Origin: Acidobacteriota bacterium
GTDB taxonomy: Bacteria; Acidobacteriota; Terriglobia; UBA7540
Assembly (NCBI GenBank): GCA_021838785.1
Contig: JAKCCV010000018.1
Span: 17,622 to 81,621 of the forward strand
DNA length: 64,000 bases
Direction of reading: 5' to 3'
Position 1 is the stretch's first letter. Every line of letters begins with the position of its first letter. The notes beneath the pieces were generated by a model. That model did not search any database and was not told the DNA's origin. It was given only the letters and a program-made list of their open reading frames with translations. A program made the position numbers and the translations under genes. Positions 45,138-53,618 of this stretch are shown here, one piece after another.

Positions 45138-46751
45138 ATGAATCGCCGTCATCGAACCCTCGGGACGGTCGTCATTCTCTTGCTGGCCTCCTTCTGCGTA
45201 TCCGCCCGCAAGCGCAGCAAACCTCCCTTCGAGTTGCGCAGCCAAACGCAATTGGTGAATCTCACCATCGTAGCCACCAATCGCAAGGGTCAGCCGGTGA
45301 CCAACCTTAAGGCGAGTGACGTGGTGGTTCGCGAAGACGGCAAGCGCCAAACCTTGCTGAGCTTTGAGCCGGCGACGGCATCTCAGCCGGCCGTTCATGT
45401 TCCTCCAGGCGCGGCCGCTCTGCCGACCCTTCCGTTGGCATCGCCCGTCCCCCAGAGTTTCCGCTACATTGTCTTTGTCATGGATGACTCCTCCACCAGC
45501 TATGCGGATCTCCAGAGTTCCATCCATGCCGCCATGCACTGGGTCCGTAAGCATCTATCACCGACCGATCAAGTCGCGCTATTTTCGGTTGGTCTGGGCG
45601 TGAAGGTCTGGCAACCCTTTACTTCCAATCGCGCCTTGCTCCTCCGCCAGCTTCATGCCATGGAGCACGAGACGGCGGCGCCGAGCGACGACGAACGAAT
45701 TAACGACCTCCTCTCGCATCTGCACGACTGCATGGATTTGCCTCAATTTAGCGCCCAACAAAATTGCGCCAAGGTCGAGGTGCACTACTTCTTCGAAGAA
45801 GAAACCGCTCTCTTGTCCCGACGCACGGCGCAACTACGCGCCCTCGTCAATATGCTGGGGCTTTTCCCGGGAGAAAAGCGGGTGATTTATTTTGGCGACG
45901 GCTTTCTGACGAACCCCGGCCGGCTGGCGTCTTACGCCTACGCCACGTATTTTGGGACTGACCGCGAGATGGAATCGCGTTTGAGCGATCCCAACGAATT
46001 TATCCGTCCGGTTACCGACGCGGCTCTGCGGGCGAACGTCACCTTTTACACGATTGACGCTCACGGCCTGCGCGCCAGCCCCATCATGGGCAACGCGACG
46101 GAGGTTCCCTCCAACATCCTCGGCCCCGAAGGGCCCACGAGCGCCGTCACCTTCAGCATCGAGCGGCAGTATGGGCCCGAAGATTCGCTGAACGAACTGG
46201 CTTGGGATACGGGCGGCCTTCCTTTTGGCGGTGACAATGACCTCGCGGCCTTCGCCAAGCGCGCTATCGGCGCGCTCGCCGGAACCTATTTTGCCTCTTA
46301 CCAGCCGACCAATCAGCGCCTAGACGGCAGCTACCGCAGAATCACGATTCACTCGTTGCGCCGAGGCGTGCGCCTCCACACGCGCGCGGGCTACTATGCT
46401 CTGCCGATTCAGGAATTTCCCGTGCGGGCAAAAGTTCTGAGGTTAAAGCGGAATCGCGAGCGCTTCCTGGTGCCGGTGGAGTTCAGCCTCAATCCCTCGG
46501 ACCTTCATTGGCGCGGCCGCGGCCGAAAGCGCAATGACGAATTGGTGGTGGCTCATACGCTCGTCAACGCCGAGCACCAACTCATCACCAGCCGCGTGCA
46601 AATGCTCGACGCCTCTTATCCGCCCTCCAAACGTCTAAAGTTCGCCATTGGCTGGAACCTCCCGCCCGGGATCTACAAGGGAGTTGTGCAAATCACCGAG
46701 GCTGACACCTCCGATTTCGGGATCGCGAATTTCCAACTCAAGATTCCATGA
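45138..46751 (+). CDS. VWFA-related acidobacterial exported protein
   Basis: The 537-residue protein has a signal peptide (TVVILLLASFCVSA), then the typical start of the acidobacterial VWFA-like family: VNLTIVATNRKGQPVTNLKASDVVVREDGKRQTLLSFE. A von Willebrand A domain follows with the MIDAS-like FVMDDSSTSY near residue 115. The central region contains VIYFGDGFL, and a late DTGGLPFGGDNDLAAFAKRAI block is also characteristic. The family is greatly expanded in Acidobacteria; its role is unknown, probably protein-protein contacts outside the inner membrane. A TATAGAAT box lies about 28 bases before ATG 45138. The C-terminal 90 residues form a separate beta domain. Confidence 0.9.
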   Translation: MNRRHRTLGTVVILLLASFCVSARKRSKPPFELRSQTQLVNLTIVATNRKGQPVTNLKASDVVVREDGKRQTLLSFEPATASQPAVHVPPGAAALPTLPLASPVPQSFRYIVFVMDDSSTSYADLQSSIHAAMHWVRKHLSPTDQVALFSVGLGVKVWQPFTSNRALLLRQLHAMEHETAAPSDDERINDLLSHLHDCMDLPQFSAQQNCAKVEVHYFFEEETALLSRRTAQLRALVNMLGLFPGEKRVIYFGDGFLTNPGRLASYAYATYFGTDREMESRLSDPNEFIRPVTDAALRANVTFYTIDAHGLRASPIMGNATEVPSNILGPEGPTSAVTFSIERQYGPEDSLNELAWDTGGLPFGGDNDLAAFAKRAIGALAGTYFASYQPTNQRLDGSYRRITIHSLRRGVRLHTRAGYYALPIQEFPVRAKVLRLKRNRERFLVPVEFSLNPSDLHWRGRGRKRNDELVVAHTLVNAEHQLITSRVQMLDASYPPSKRLKFAIGWNLPPGIYKGVVQITEADTSDFGIANFQLKIP

Positions 46752-46757
46752 GGGAGA

Positions 46758-46773
46758 GCCCGTTCAAACGGGC
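46758..46773. terminator. Hairpin between convergent VWFA and polA genes
   Basis: GCCCGTT and AACGGGC form a 7-bp perfect inverted repeat around a two-base centre, between stops at 46751 and 46805. It can serve both strands. No T-tract is present. Confidence 0.45.
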
Positions 46774-46804
46774 CAACTCGCTTCGGCGCCCTTAAAGCGC
46801 GGCG

Positions 46805-49465
46805 CTACTTGGCCTCGCGCCAATTTTCTCCGACGCCGATGTCAACTTTGAGCGGCACTCGCAGCGGATAAACGCCTTCCATTTCCTGCTGGACCAACCG
46901 GCGCGCCGCTTCGACTTCGCTTTCGGGCGACTCGAAGACGAGCTCGTCATGGACGGTCAAAATCATCCGGGTCTCCCTCTTCTCGCGCCGCAACCGCGCG
47001 TGAGTCTTCACCATCGCCAGCTTGAGCAGATCGGCCGCGGTCCCTTGCAGCGGCGTGTTCATGGCTTCGCGCTCGGCGCGATTCCGCGACGGCACGTCGC
47101 GGCTGTTGATCTCAGGAATCGGACGCAGCCGCCCGAAAAGCGTTCGCACGCGGCCCGTCCGCCGGGCTTCCTCGAGCTGCTGGTCAAGAAATTCCTTCAC
47201 CTTGCGGTAGCGGGCGAAATAGGCGTCAATATACTGCTGCGCCTCGGTTTTACTGGAGCCGGTGCGCCCCGCCAGCCCAAACGAACTCAAGCCATAAATC
47301 ACGCCGTAATTGATAGCCTTGGCCATCCTGCGATGCTCGTGGGTTTGTAAGCCCGGCGGCACGCCGAAGATCTCCTCCGCCGTCCGCGCGTGGATGTCCT
47401 CCTGGCGGGCGAAGGCTTCCATCAGCCGAGGATCTTCGGAAAGATGCGCCAGGATCCGCAACTCAATCTGAGAATAATCCGCAGCGATGAGCCGCCATCC
47501 GGGTTCAGCTACAAACGCGGCCCGAATCCTCAACCCAAATTCGTCATCCATCGGAATATTTTGCAGGTTCGGGTTGGAGGATGACAGCCGGCCCGTTCGC
47601 GCCCCGGTCTGATCGAACGTGGTATGAAGCCGTCCCGTCGCTGGATGGATGTACCTCGGAAGAACATCAACATAGGTAGATTTCATTTTGGCTCGCGTCC
47701 GATACTCGAGGATTCTCCTCGGCAACTCATATTGCTCCGCCAACGCTTCCAGAACCCCCGCGGCCGTCGAGTATTGCCCGCTCTTCTTCAGTCTTTTCCC
47801 GCCCGGCAACCTTAGTTTTCCAAACAACACCTCGCCGAGTTGTTTCGGCGAATTAATGTCGAAGGGCTCGCCGGCGAGGCCGTAAATCTGCTCGGTGAGC
47901 GCCGTCAATTCCCGGTCGAGTTCCTTCGACATCGCCGCCAAAATGGCGGGGTCAATCTTCACGCCCGCCGCTTCCATCTCTGCCAGGACAACGGTGAGCG
48001 GCAATTCAATTTGCTCGTAAACCGATCGCAACCCCTCCCGCTCGACCTCGGACGCCAGAAGCTTGGCCAACTCGTGCGTGCGAAGGGCGGCCTCCGCAGC
48101 GGAGCTGCCCGCGGTCTGGCCGAGCCGGCGCAAGCTGACTTCAGCCAACGTGTGACTTGACGCCAATGGGTCAAGAAGGTAGGAGAGCAGCATCGTGTCG
48201 TGCTGGACTCCCGCAAGCTCCACGCTGGATTTTTTGAGGAGCAAACGCAATAGCTTGGAGTGGTGCACTACCTTGGCTGCCGCATCGTCGCTCAGATGCT
48301 CTCGGGTTGCCGGAGGCTGGCCTTCGGATAAGTTCAAGTCAAGCCCGCCCATCGTATCCCCGTCGGAAAAGCCCAGCTCCGTGAGTTGCCCTCCAAAACC
48401 TTCGTCGCCCGCCAGGCTGAAGGCAACGGCCAATGGAACGCTTCGATCGCGCGTTGCCAGCCATTGTTCAACCTCGGCGTGGGTTCGCAGGTTTTTTGCA
48501 GCGGCAATCGGCGGTGGAGACGGGGCACTCTCCAAAAGCTCCCCCAGAAGCGAAGAAAAACTCAGTTCCTGGCACAGCGCGCGGATTTCATCCAGATCTC
48601 GCGGGCCTAATCTCAGGTCCTGGGGTTTTATGCTCAGCGGCACATCCGTGCGAATGCGGGCCAGGTCGCGGCTAAGCTTTGCCTCTTGCGCGTAATCGCG
48701 CAGGGCTTCACGATAGCTGAGCTTTTTGACTTGCTCGTAATTGGCGAGCGCCCCTTCCAGGCTCCCAAATTGCCGAATCAATTCCGTGGCGCCCTTGGGG
48801 CCGATGTAGGTTCGTTTCTTGGCGCCGTTTCGTTTAACCGCTTCGCTTCCCGGAAGCGGCCTCGCGCCGGGAATGTTATCGCTCGGATCGCCAGTCAGCG
48901 CCAACCAATCCACCACCTGCTCAGGCTCGATTCCGAGAATTTCCTTCACCTTTTCCGCGTCGCAAATGGTCTCTGTTTCGCTCGCGCTGCGTGCTGGTTT
49001 AAGGACAGATACCCGCTCACCAACCAGTTGGAACAGATCCTCGTCCCCTGACACGATCATTACCTCCAGCCCTTGTTCCTTCCCCTGTTGCGCAAGGGTA
49101 CCGATAATGTCATCAGCCTCAAACCCTTCCATCTCCACCACGGGAATGCCCAGGGCGCGGCAAAATCGGCGAACGTAGGGAAGCTGCACAGAGAGGTCTT
49201 CGGGGAAGGCCGGTCGGTTGGCTTTGTATTGCTCAAAAAGCTTATCCCGAAAAGTGGGCGCCGCCAGGTCAAACGCCACCGCAGCGTATGAGGGGTTCCA
49301 GGTTCTTAAGAGCTTTAAGACCGTTCGCACGAAAATATATATGGCCTTGGTCGGCATCCCGCTTGGCGTCAGGAGCGCCGTCTGCATCGGCGCATAAAAT
49401 GCCCGAAACACCAAAGACATAGCGTCCATTAGAAACAAAATCTCGCGCTTCTCAGGACCTTCCAT
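46805..49465 (-). CDS. polA: DNA polymerase I
   Basis: The 886-residue repair and Okazaki-processing polymerase has an N-terminal 5' nuclease domain (FLMDAMSLVFRAFYAP, FEADDIIGTLA, VSGDEDLFQLV, LALTGDPSDNIPG). The central domain is 3' exonuclease-like, and the C-terminal polymerase has motif A DYSQIELRILAHLSEDP, motif B KAINYGVIYGLSSFGLA and motif C VHDELVFESPE. In the central domain the usual Asp-x-Glu of exonuclease motif I is missing (LAVAFSLAGDE occurs there), so proofreading is probably lost, as in Taq polymerase. ATG 49465 has GGGAG upstream and begins at the family N-terminus; upstream in-frame codons were rejected. Confidence 0.96.
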   Translation of the reverse strand: MEGPEKREILFLMDAMSLVFRAFYAPMQTALLTPSGMPTKAIYIFVRTVLKLLRTWNPSYAAVAFDLAAPTFRDKLFEQYKANRPAFPEDLSVQLPYVRRFCRALGIPVVEMEGFEADDIIGTLAQQGKEQGLEVMIVSGDEDLFQLVGERVSVLKPARSASETETICDAEKVKEILGIEPEQVVDWLALTGDPSDNIPGARPLPGSEAVKRNGAKKRTYIGPKGATELIRQFGSLEGALANYEQVKKLSYREALRDYAQEAKLSRDLARIRTDVPLSIKPQDLRLGPRDLDEIRALCQELSFSSLLGELLESAPSPPPIAAAKNLRTHAEVEQWLATRDRSVPLAVAFSLAGDEGFGGQLTELGFSDGDTMGGLDLNLSEGQPPATREHLSDDAAAKVVHHSKLLRLLLKKSSVELAGVQHDTMLLSYLLDPLASSHTLAEVSLRRLGQTAGSSAAEAALRTHELAKLLASEVEREGLRSVYEQIELPLTVVLAEMEAAGVKIDPAILAAMSKELDRELTALTEQIYGLAGEPFDINSPKQLGEVLFGKLRLPGGKRLKKSGQYSTAAGVLEALAEQYELPRRILEYRTRAKMKSTYVDVLPRYIHPATGRLHTTFDQTGARTGRLSSSNPNLQNIPMDDEFGLRIRAAFVAEPGWRLIAADYSQIELRILAHLSEDPRLMEAFARQEDIHARTAEEIFGVPPGLQTHEHRRMAKAINYGVIYGLSSFGLAGRTGSSKTEAQQYIDAYFARYRKVKEFLDQQLEEARRTGRVRTLFGRLRPIPEINSRDVPSRNRAEREAMNTPLQGTAADLLKLAMVKTHARLRREKRETRMILTVHDELVFESPESEVEAARRLVQQEMEGVYPLRVPLKVDIGVGENWREAK

Positions 49466-49493
49466 GCATGCTCCCGAACTTGGAATATTTGGC

Positions 49494-49499
49494 ATTGTA
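49494..49499 (-). promoter_or_regulatory. Possible -10 element for polA
   Basis: The minus strand reads GGTACAATGCC; TACAAT lies 28 bases before ATG 49465, leaving about 20 bases of leader with GGGAG. No clear -35. Confidence 0.4.
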
Positions 49500-49644
49500 C
49501 CGCATCTGATGGTTTGCGATTCGGAGGTCGGTCCTTGGCGCAAGCCATTCACGCAAGCCGTGACGAAATCGGCGCAGCTTCCAGGTTGGAGTCACTGACC
49601 CATGGTCGGCAGTCTCTCCGCCACCACTCCGGGCGACGGTGAAG

Positions 49645-49662
49645 TGTTGCATACATGCAACA
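49645..49662. promoter_or_regulatory. Perfect 8-bp palindrome in the polA-lpxC divergent region
   Basis: TGTTGCAT-AC-ATGCAACA is a perfect inverted repeat with a two-base centre, the size and shape of a dimeric repressor or activator site. It lies 103 bases before lpxC and about 150 bases before the polA -10. I cannot name the binding protein. Confidence 0.5.
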
Positions 49663-49764
49663 GCTAGACCATAGAGATTTTGGTGTCTCATCTATAAGTC
49701 AATGGTAAGCAAGCACTTAAATTTTAGATTAAGATGGAACCAAGGATGCTGTCCATCCGTTGCT

Positions 49765-50691
49765 ATGAACCAAGACGAGAACTACCAGCACACCATCGCG
49801 GCTCCCGTAGCCATTGAGGGGATTGGCCTGCACAGCGGTCTCAAAACGCATCTTCGTTTGGTGCCGGCGTCCTCCAACAGAGGCATAATCTTCAAGCGGA
49901 CTGACCTCGATAACTTCCCCATTGAGGCCGCCTGCCGTAACGTAGCGCGCGTCAGCTACGCCACCAGCTTGATGAAGAAGGGGGTTTTGATCTCGACAAC
50001 CGAGCATCTGCTCTCGGCATTGGCGGGGTCGCGGGTGGACAACGTTGATGTGGAAATTGATAACCTCGAAGTCCCCATTCTGGACGGCAGCGCAGCGCCC
50101 TTCTTGCGGCTGATTGCTCAGGCTGGGCTCCGACGGCAACGGGCGCGCCGCACCTATTTGAAGTTACTAAAGCCGATTGAAGTGGTGGAAGGGTCAAAGC
50201 GGATTGCGGCTTGTCCGGCAGAAAACTTCCGCGCCACGTATCGCATCGCTTTTGCTCATCCAGTCATTGGAGAGCAGGAGATGACGTTTGACCCGTCGGA
50301 GCAGAGCTACGAGACGACGATCTCTCCGGCACGGACCTTCGGCTTTCTTGAGGAGGTGGAAGCGCTGCGCAAGAGCGGCCTGATTCGCGGCGGCTCGTTG
50401 GAGAATGCCGTGGTGCTCGCGCGCGACGGCGTCCTGAACCCGGAGGGTCTGCGTTTCCCGGACGAATTTTGCCGTCACAAAATCCTCGACCTCATCGGCG
50501 ATTTGGCCTTGCTCGGCCACCCCTTGCTCGGCCACGTTATTGCCGAGCGCGCCGGCCACGCCATGCACGTGGCGCTGGTCAATAAGCTTCTGCACACTAA
50601 AGGCGCCTTCGAGCTTGTTACCGGAGCTCAGCCTCACCCAATGGGGACCTCTCCGCAGCCTGCCCCGGTCGAAGCTCCGAATCCGGCTTGA
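49765..50691 (+). CDS. lpxC: UDP-3-O-acyl-N-acetylglucosamine deacetylase
   Basis: The 308-residue zinc enzyme carries out the first committed step of lipid A synthesis. Zinc ligands are clear: His81 in STTEHLLSAL, His238 and Asp242 in FCRHKILDLIGD, with the catalytic His265 in RAGHAMH, almost the same numbering as the E. coli enzyme. It starts QHTIAAPVAIEGIGLHSG, and the inter-domain linker near 120-135 is normal. ATG 49765 is chosen because upstream in-frame residues lack similarity. The presence of lpxC shows an LPS-bearing outer membrane. The upstream region holds a palindrome (49645-49662) and the AT-rich TTAAATTTTAGATTAAG. Confidence 0.96.
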   Translation: MNQDENYQHTIAAPVAIEGIGLHSGLKTHLRLVPASSNRGIIFKRTDLDNFPIEAACRNVARVSYATSLMKKGVLISTTEHLLSALAGSRVDNVDVEIDNLEVPILDGSAAPFLRLIAQAGLRRQRARRTYLKLLKPIEVVEGSKRIAACPAENFRATYRIAFAHPVIGEQEMTFDPSEQSYETTISPARTFGFLEEVEALRKSGLIRGGSLENAVVLARDGVLNPEGLRFPDEFCRHKILDLIGDLALLGHPLLGHVIAERAGHAMHVALVNKLLHTKGAFELVTGAQPHPMGTSPQPAPVEAPNPA

Positions 50692-50730
50692 TGGCGCCGT
50701 CTTTAGTTTGTTGACTCGATGGAGGACACC

Positions 50731-51251
50731 ATGCGGGTGCGGAGGCTCGCGGCCTACCTTTTCTTGTTGATTTCTCCCTTCTTCGGATTGGCAAGGCCCG
50801 CCCCCGCGCAGACCAGCCGCCGGTCCAACACGGATCTTTATGGATTCTTCTCGCCGTTGGGAACGGGGTCGGACCTCGGAGCAGGGTTAGGCGTGGAAAG
50901 GTACTTGCGGGCAGGTTTTTATGTGAACCTCGACGTAGCCGCTGAAAGCCCCAACTGGACTTTCAGCTTCGGGCACGACCAACCAGGCTACGGCCTCGCG
51001 TCGGCCGACTTGGCCTATCACTTTTTCAGTTCGGGCAAACGACCTGAGCCCTTTGTGGAGGGTGGCTATTCCCTTGACTTCGGACACCGCGTGAGCAGTT
51101 CGGGCAACACCTTCAACCTTGGCGCCGGTGTTGATGTGTGGTTCACTAGGCAACTGGCCTTTCGCCCGAGGTTCGATACTACAACCATGTCCTGGACAAC
51201 CGTCCCCATCGGAGGCTCGTGACCCTGCGTCTCGGACTGGCGTTCAAGTAG
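50731..51251 (+). pseudogene. Small outer-membrane barrel protein with a frameshift near its end
   Basis: From ATG 50731 (GGAGG five bases before) the frame encodes a signal peptide (LAAYLFLLISPFFGLARPAPAQ) and short barrel strands (GAGLGVERYLRAGFYVNLDVAAES, DLAYHFFSSGKRPEPFVEGGYSLDFG), but stops at 51222 in an un-barrel-like tail (TTTMSWTTVPIGGS). In the next frame from 51168 the sequence reads EVRYYNHVLDNRPHRR then [11 protein letters not shown] and stops at 51251, which is a typical final barrel strand with a penultimate Phe. Adding one base after CGCCC at 51163-51167 would join the two. So either the gene lost a base or there is a sequencing error. It lies between lpxC and gdhA; no function is known. 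Confidence 0.65.
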
Positions 51252-51375
51252 CGGGGCCATGCCGGGAAGTGAATCCGCCCGCCTTCCTCACGGCAAACGG
51301 GGTGCAGGAACACCCGGACCAACTGCTTCGAATGCTCCGCGCAGCACCCGCCTAGCCTGGCCCGCAGTCCTTTGC

Positions 51376-51381
51376 TATACT
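51376..51381 (+). promoter_or_regulatory. Extended -10 element for glutamate dehydrogenase
   Basis: TTTGCTATACT contains TGn-TATACT. Transcription near 51388 would give about 33 bases of leader with a GGGGGG sequence before ATG 51421. Confidence 0.55.
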
Positions 51382-51420
51382 GGCCCCGCTGAGCGGTTTG
51401 AAGCCGTGCTGGGGGGCGCG

Positions 51421-52686
51421 ATGGACGCTATTGAGACCGAAAAAGAACTGAGCGTTTATGAATCCATGGCCGCTCGGTTTGACGTGGCGGCGCGCAAGCT
51501 GAATTTGGACGACGGGATTTATCAGTACCTTCGCAAACCCAACCGCGAAATCATCGTTCACATTCCCGTCCTCATGGACAACGGCAAGCTCGCCGTGTTT
51601 GACGGCTTCCGCGTCCAGCATTCGATCGCGCGGGGCCCGTGCAAAGGCGGCCTTCGCTACGGCCCCAAGGTCACGCTCGATGAAATTCGAGGCCTGGCGG
51701 CGGAAATGACGTGGAAGTGTGCCGTCGTCAACATTCCTTTTGGCGGCGCCAAGGGTGGCATCATTTGCGACCCGGAAAAGCTCAGCCTCGGCGAACTCGA
51801 ACGGATCACTCGCCGCTATACCGCCGAGATTCTGGATTATATCGGCCCGGAGCGCGACGTTCCCGCCCCTGACATGAACACCAACGAGCAGACGATGGCC
51901 TGGATCATGGATACGTATTCCATGCACGTCCGCCACACCGTCACCGCCAGCGTCACCGGCAAGCCGATTGATCTGGGCGGCTCGCGCGGGCGCAAGGAAG
52001 CCACGGGCCGCGGCTGCATGATCGTCACCGACCAGGCGCTCAAGCGCTTTGGCCGCGACCGCTCCGCGACGCGCGTCATCATTCAAGGTTTTGGCAACGT
52101 CGGCTCACAGGCGGCGCGATTGATGCACGAGGCCGGTTACAAAATCATCGGCGTGTCCGACATCCACCGCGGAATCCTAAATCCCCACGGCCTGGATATC
52201 CCAAAGCTTTCCGAGCATGTTCATGCCGGGGGCAAAGTTCCCGATTTCCCAGACGGCGAGAAAATTGACAATCTGTCTTTGCTGGAGCAGGACTGCGACG
52301 TCCTGCTGCCCGCGGCCACCGAAAGCCAAATCACCAGCAAGAACGCCCACCTTATTAAGGCGCGCATCTTGACCGAGGGCGCCAACAGCCCAACCACCGC
52401 TCCGGCCGACGCCATCCTTTTCGAGCGGGGCGTCTTCGTCATCCCCGACATTCTGGCCAACGCCGGCGGCGTCACCGTGTCCTATTTTGAATGGGTTCAG
52501 GATCGCCAGGGCTATTTCTGGCCGGAAGGCATGGTCAACGAACGCTTGAAGCACATCATGGTCCAGTCCTTCAACGACGTCGTCGGCTACGGCGAAAAGC
52601 ACAACGTCAACAACCGCATCGCCGCCTACATGCTTGCCATTGACCGCGTTTGCATGACGCTCAAGATGCGCGGGATTTATGCGTAA
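51421..52686 (+). CDS. gdhA: Glu/Leu/Phe/Val dehydrogenase (glutamate dehydrogenase)
   Basis: The 421-residue enzyme interconverts glutamate and 2-oxoglutarate with NAD(P). It has [15 protein letters not shown] at 75-89, catalytic Lys99 in [17 protein letters not shown], the [14 protein letters not shown] block with the catalytic Asp, and the Rossmann fingerprint [12 protein letters not shown] near 225. Length and motifs match bacterial hexameric glutamate dehydrogenases, though leucine dehydrogenase-like activity cannot be fully excluded. ATG 51421 follows GGGGGG and begins a family-like N-terminus; the longer upstream frame overlaps the extended -10 at 51376. A hairpin follows the stop. Confidence 0.95.
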   Translation: MDAIETEKELSVYESMAARFDVAARKLNLDDGIYQYLRKPNREIIVHIPVLMDNGKLAVFDGFRVQHSIARGPCKGGLRYGPKVTLDEIRGLAAEMTWKCAVVNIPFGGAKGGIICDPEKLSLGELERITRRYTAEILDYIGPERDVPAPDMNTNEQTMAWIMDTYSMHVRHTVTASVTGKPIDLGGSRGRKEATGRGCMIVTDQALKRFGRDRSATRVIIQGFGNVGSQAARLMHEAGYKIIGVSDIHRGILNPHGLDIPKLSEHVHAGGKVPDFPDGEKIDNLSLLEQDCDVLLPAATESQITSKNAHLIKARILTEGANSPTTAPADAILFERGVFVIPDILANAGGVTVSYFEWVQDRQGYFWPEGMVNERLKHIMVQSFNDVVGYGEKHNVNNRIAAYMLAIDRVCMTLKMRGIYA

Positions 52687-52715
52687 GGCGGTCATCCTGG
52701 CGGTATGTGGGGATT

Positions 52716-52734
52716 CGGTAGCCGCTGACTACCG
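52716..52734 (+). terminator. Hairpin after glutamate dehydrogenase
   Basis: CGGTAG and CTACCG form a 6-bp stem with a 7-base loop, 30 bases past the gdhA stop. There is no T-tract. Confidence 0.4.
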
Positions 52735-52820
52735 CAGACGTAAAGGCCTGAACCGGCGGTGAAAAAGCCGCGGACCTCGACTACAGGTTATCATCGAGCC
52801 GTTCGGCCAGCGAGTAGAGC

Positions 52821-53075
52821 GTGAAGCCCCGCAAACTGCTCCAAAAAGCGCTTTCGTCTCCTGCCACCCTTCGCTTTGATGAAGTTTGCGCACTGGCTCG
52901 CGCCTTCGGATTTCATCTTTCGCGGGTGAGCGGGAGCCATCACATCTTCGCTCGCTAGGGCGTCCGAGAGCTGGTGAATCTCCAGGAGGTTAGAGGCAAG
53001 GCGAAGCCCTACCAAGTTAAGCAGTTGCTTGACCTCGCGGAGCGGTATAATCTTTCCTTAGGCGGTGAGGAATGA
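52821..53075 (+). pseudogene. hicA: hicA toxin gene interrupted by an in-frame amber codon
   Basis: From GTG 52821 the frame encodes KPRKLLQKALSSPATLRFD, then LARAFGFHLSRVSGSHHIFAR, a typical HicA mRNA interferase start with the catalytic His in GSHHIF. It then meets TAG at 52956-52958 (codon 46). Reading through the TAG, the same frame continues GVRELVNLQEVRGKAKPYQV and LLDLAERYNLSLGGEE to a TGA at 53073-53075, exactly the normal HicA C-terminus and length (84 codons). The end overlaps the hicB ATG by four bases. So the gene is intact except for one codon. HicA cleaves mRNA when free of HicB; truncation after half the fold should inactivate it. Confidence 0.8.
53046..53051 (+). promoter_or_regulatory. 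-10 element inside hicA, upstream of hicB
   Basis: A perfect TATAAT lies 20 bases before the hicB ATG within the last codons of hicA, with TTGCTT at 53025-53030 as a possible -35 at 15 bases. It could express the antitoxin independently of the broken toxin. Confidence 0.4.
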
Positions 53076-53290
53076 GAGACTACCACGTGAACATTTTTTT
53101 CAGCGAAGAGGATGGCGGATACATCGCCGACATTCCCGATCTCCCTCACTGCGCGGCCTTTGGCGAAACGCCTGAACAGGCCCTCGCCGAGGTTCTCAAA
53201 GCCAAAGCCGCCTGGATCGAGGCGGCCCGAGCCGAAGGCAAGCCAGTTCCCCCGCCAACTTTCAGGCCCGTTATCTACCAAGTCTCTTAA
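53072..53290 (+). CDS. hicB: HicB-family antitoxin (UPF0150)
   Basis: The 72-residue protein is a complete short HicB: MRDYHVNIFFSEEDGGYIADIPDLPHCAAFGETPEQALAEV follows the family pattern of an RNase H-like beta-alpha fold with the DGGYIADIPDLPHC core. There is no added DNA-binding domain. HicB neutralises HicA by binding it. It overlaps the (interrupted) hicA by four bases in the usual toxin-first order and has GGTGAGG before ATG 53072. With the toxin broken, it is an antitoxin remnant or acts on HicA proteins from other loci. Confidence 0.88.
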   Translation: MRDYHVNIFFSEEDGGYIADIPDLPHCAAFGETPEQALAEVLKAKAAWIEAARAEGKPVPPPTFRPVIYQVS

Positions 53291-53618
53291 AGTCGCAGCT
53301 TGATCCCTCGCTCCCCGATTTGGAAAACAGGCATGGGGGTGTTATCCTGCGCTTCTGGAAGGTCGTGCTCCGTCAAGCACGGAGCCGCTGCTCCGCGCCA
53401 GGCGTTGGCACACAATCCAGGTCTGAGAAGCCCGCGTCGCGCAAATCGCTGGCGAAAGCCTGAGCACCGGCCCCAGCGATTTCACAAGAGGAAGCTGAGC
53501 GGCGAATGGCCCGACGAAAACCTCCGCTACGCAGCGATCGGCTCTCCCGACCTGCATGTGAAAACATATCACGTGTCCCTCGAAGTCCAGGGGATTTGAT
53601 GGTTGGCTGGGAGGCGAG
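53291..53618. other. Unresolved 328-base stretch
   Basis: A rightward frame from TTG 53300 stops at 53599 and ends with a protein-like segment (GEWPDENLRYAAIGSPDLHV then KTYHVSLEVQGI), while its first half is arginine-rich and looks antisense. On the other strand the same first half reads AGAQAFASDLRDAGFSDLDC, also protein-like. It may be a degraded gene or gene fragments; I do not call a gene. Confidence 0.35.

Noticed and set aside
52791..53015. 74-codon leftward frame over the hicA region
   Set aside because: The plus strand reads as HicA with family motifs on both sides of one stop codon, so the leftward frame is its antisense shadow.
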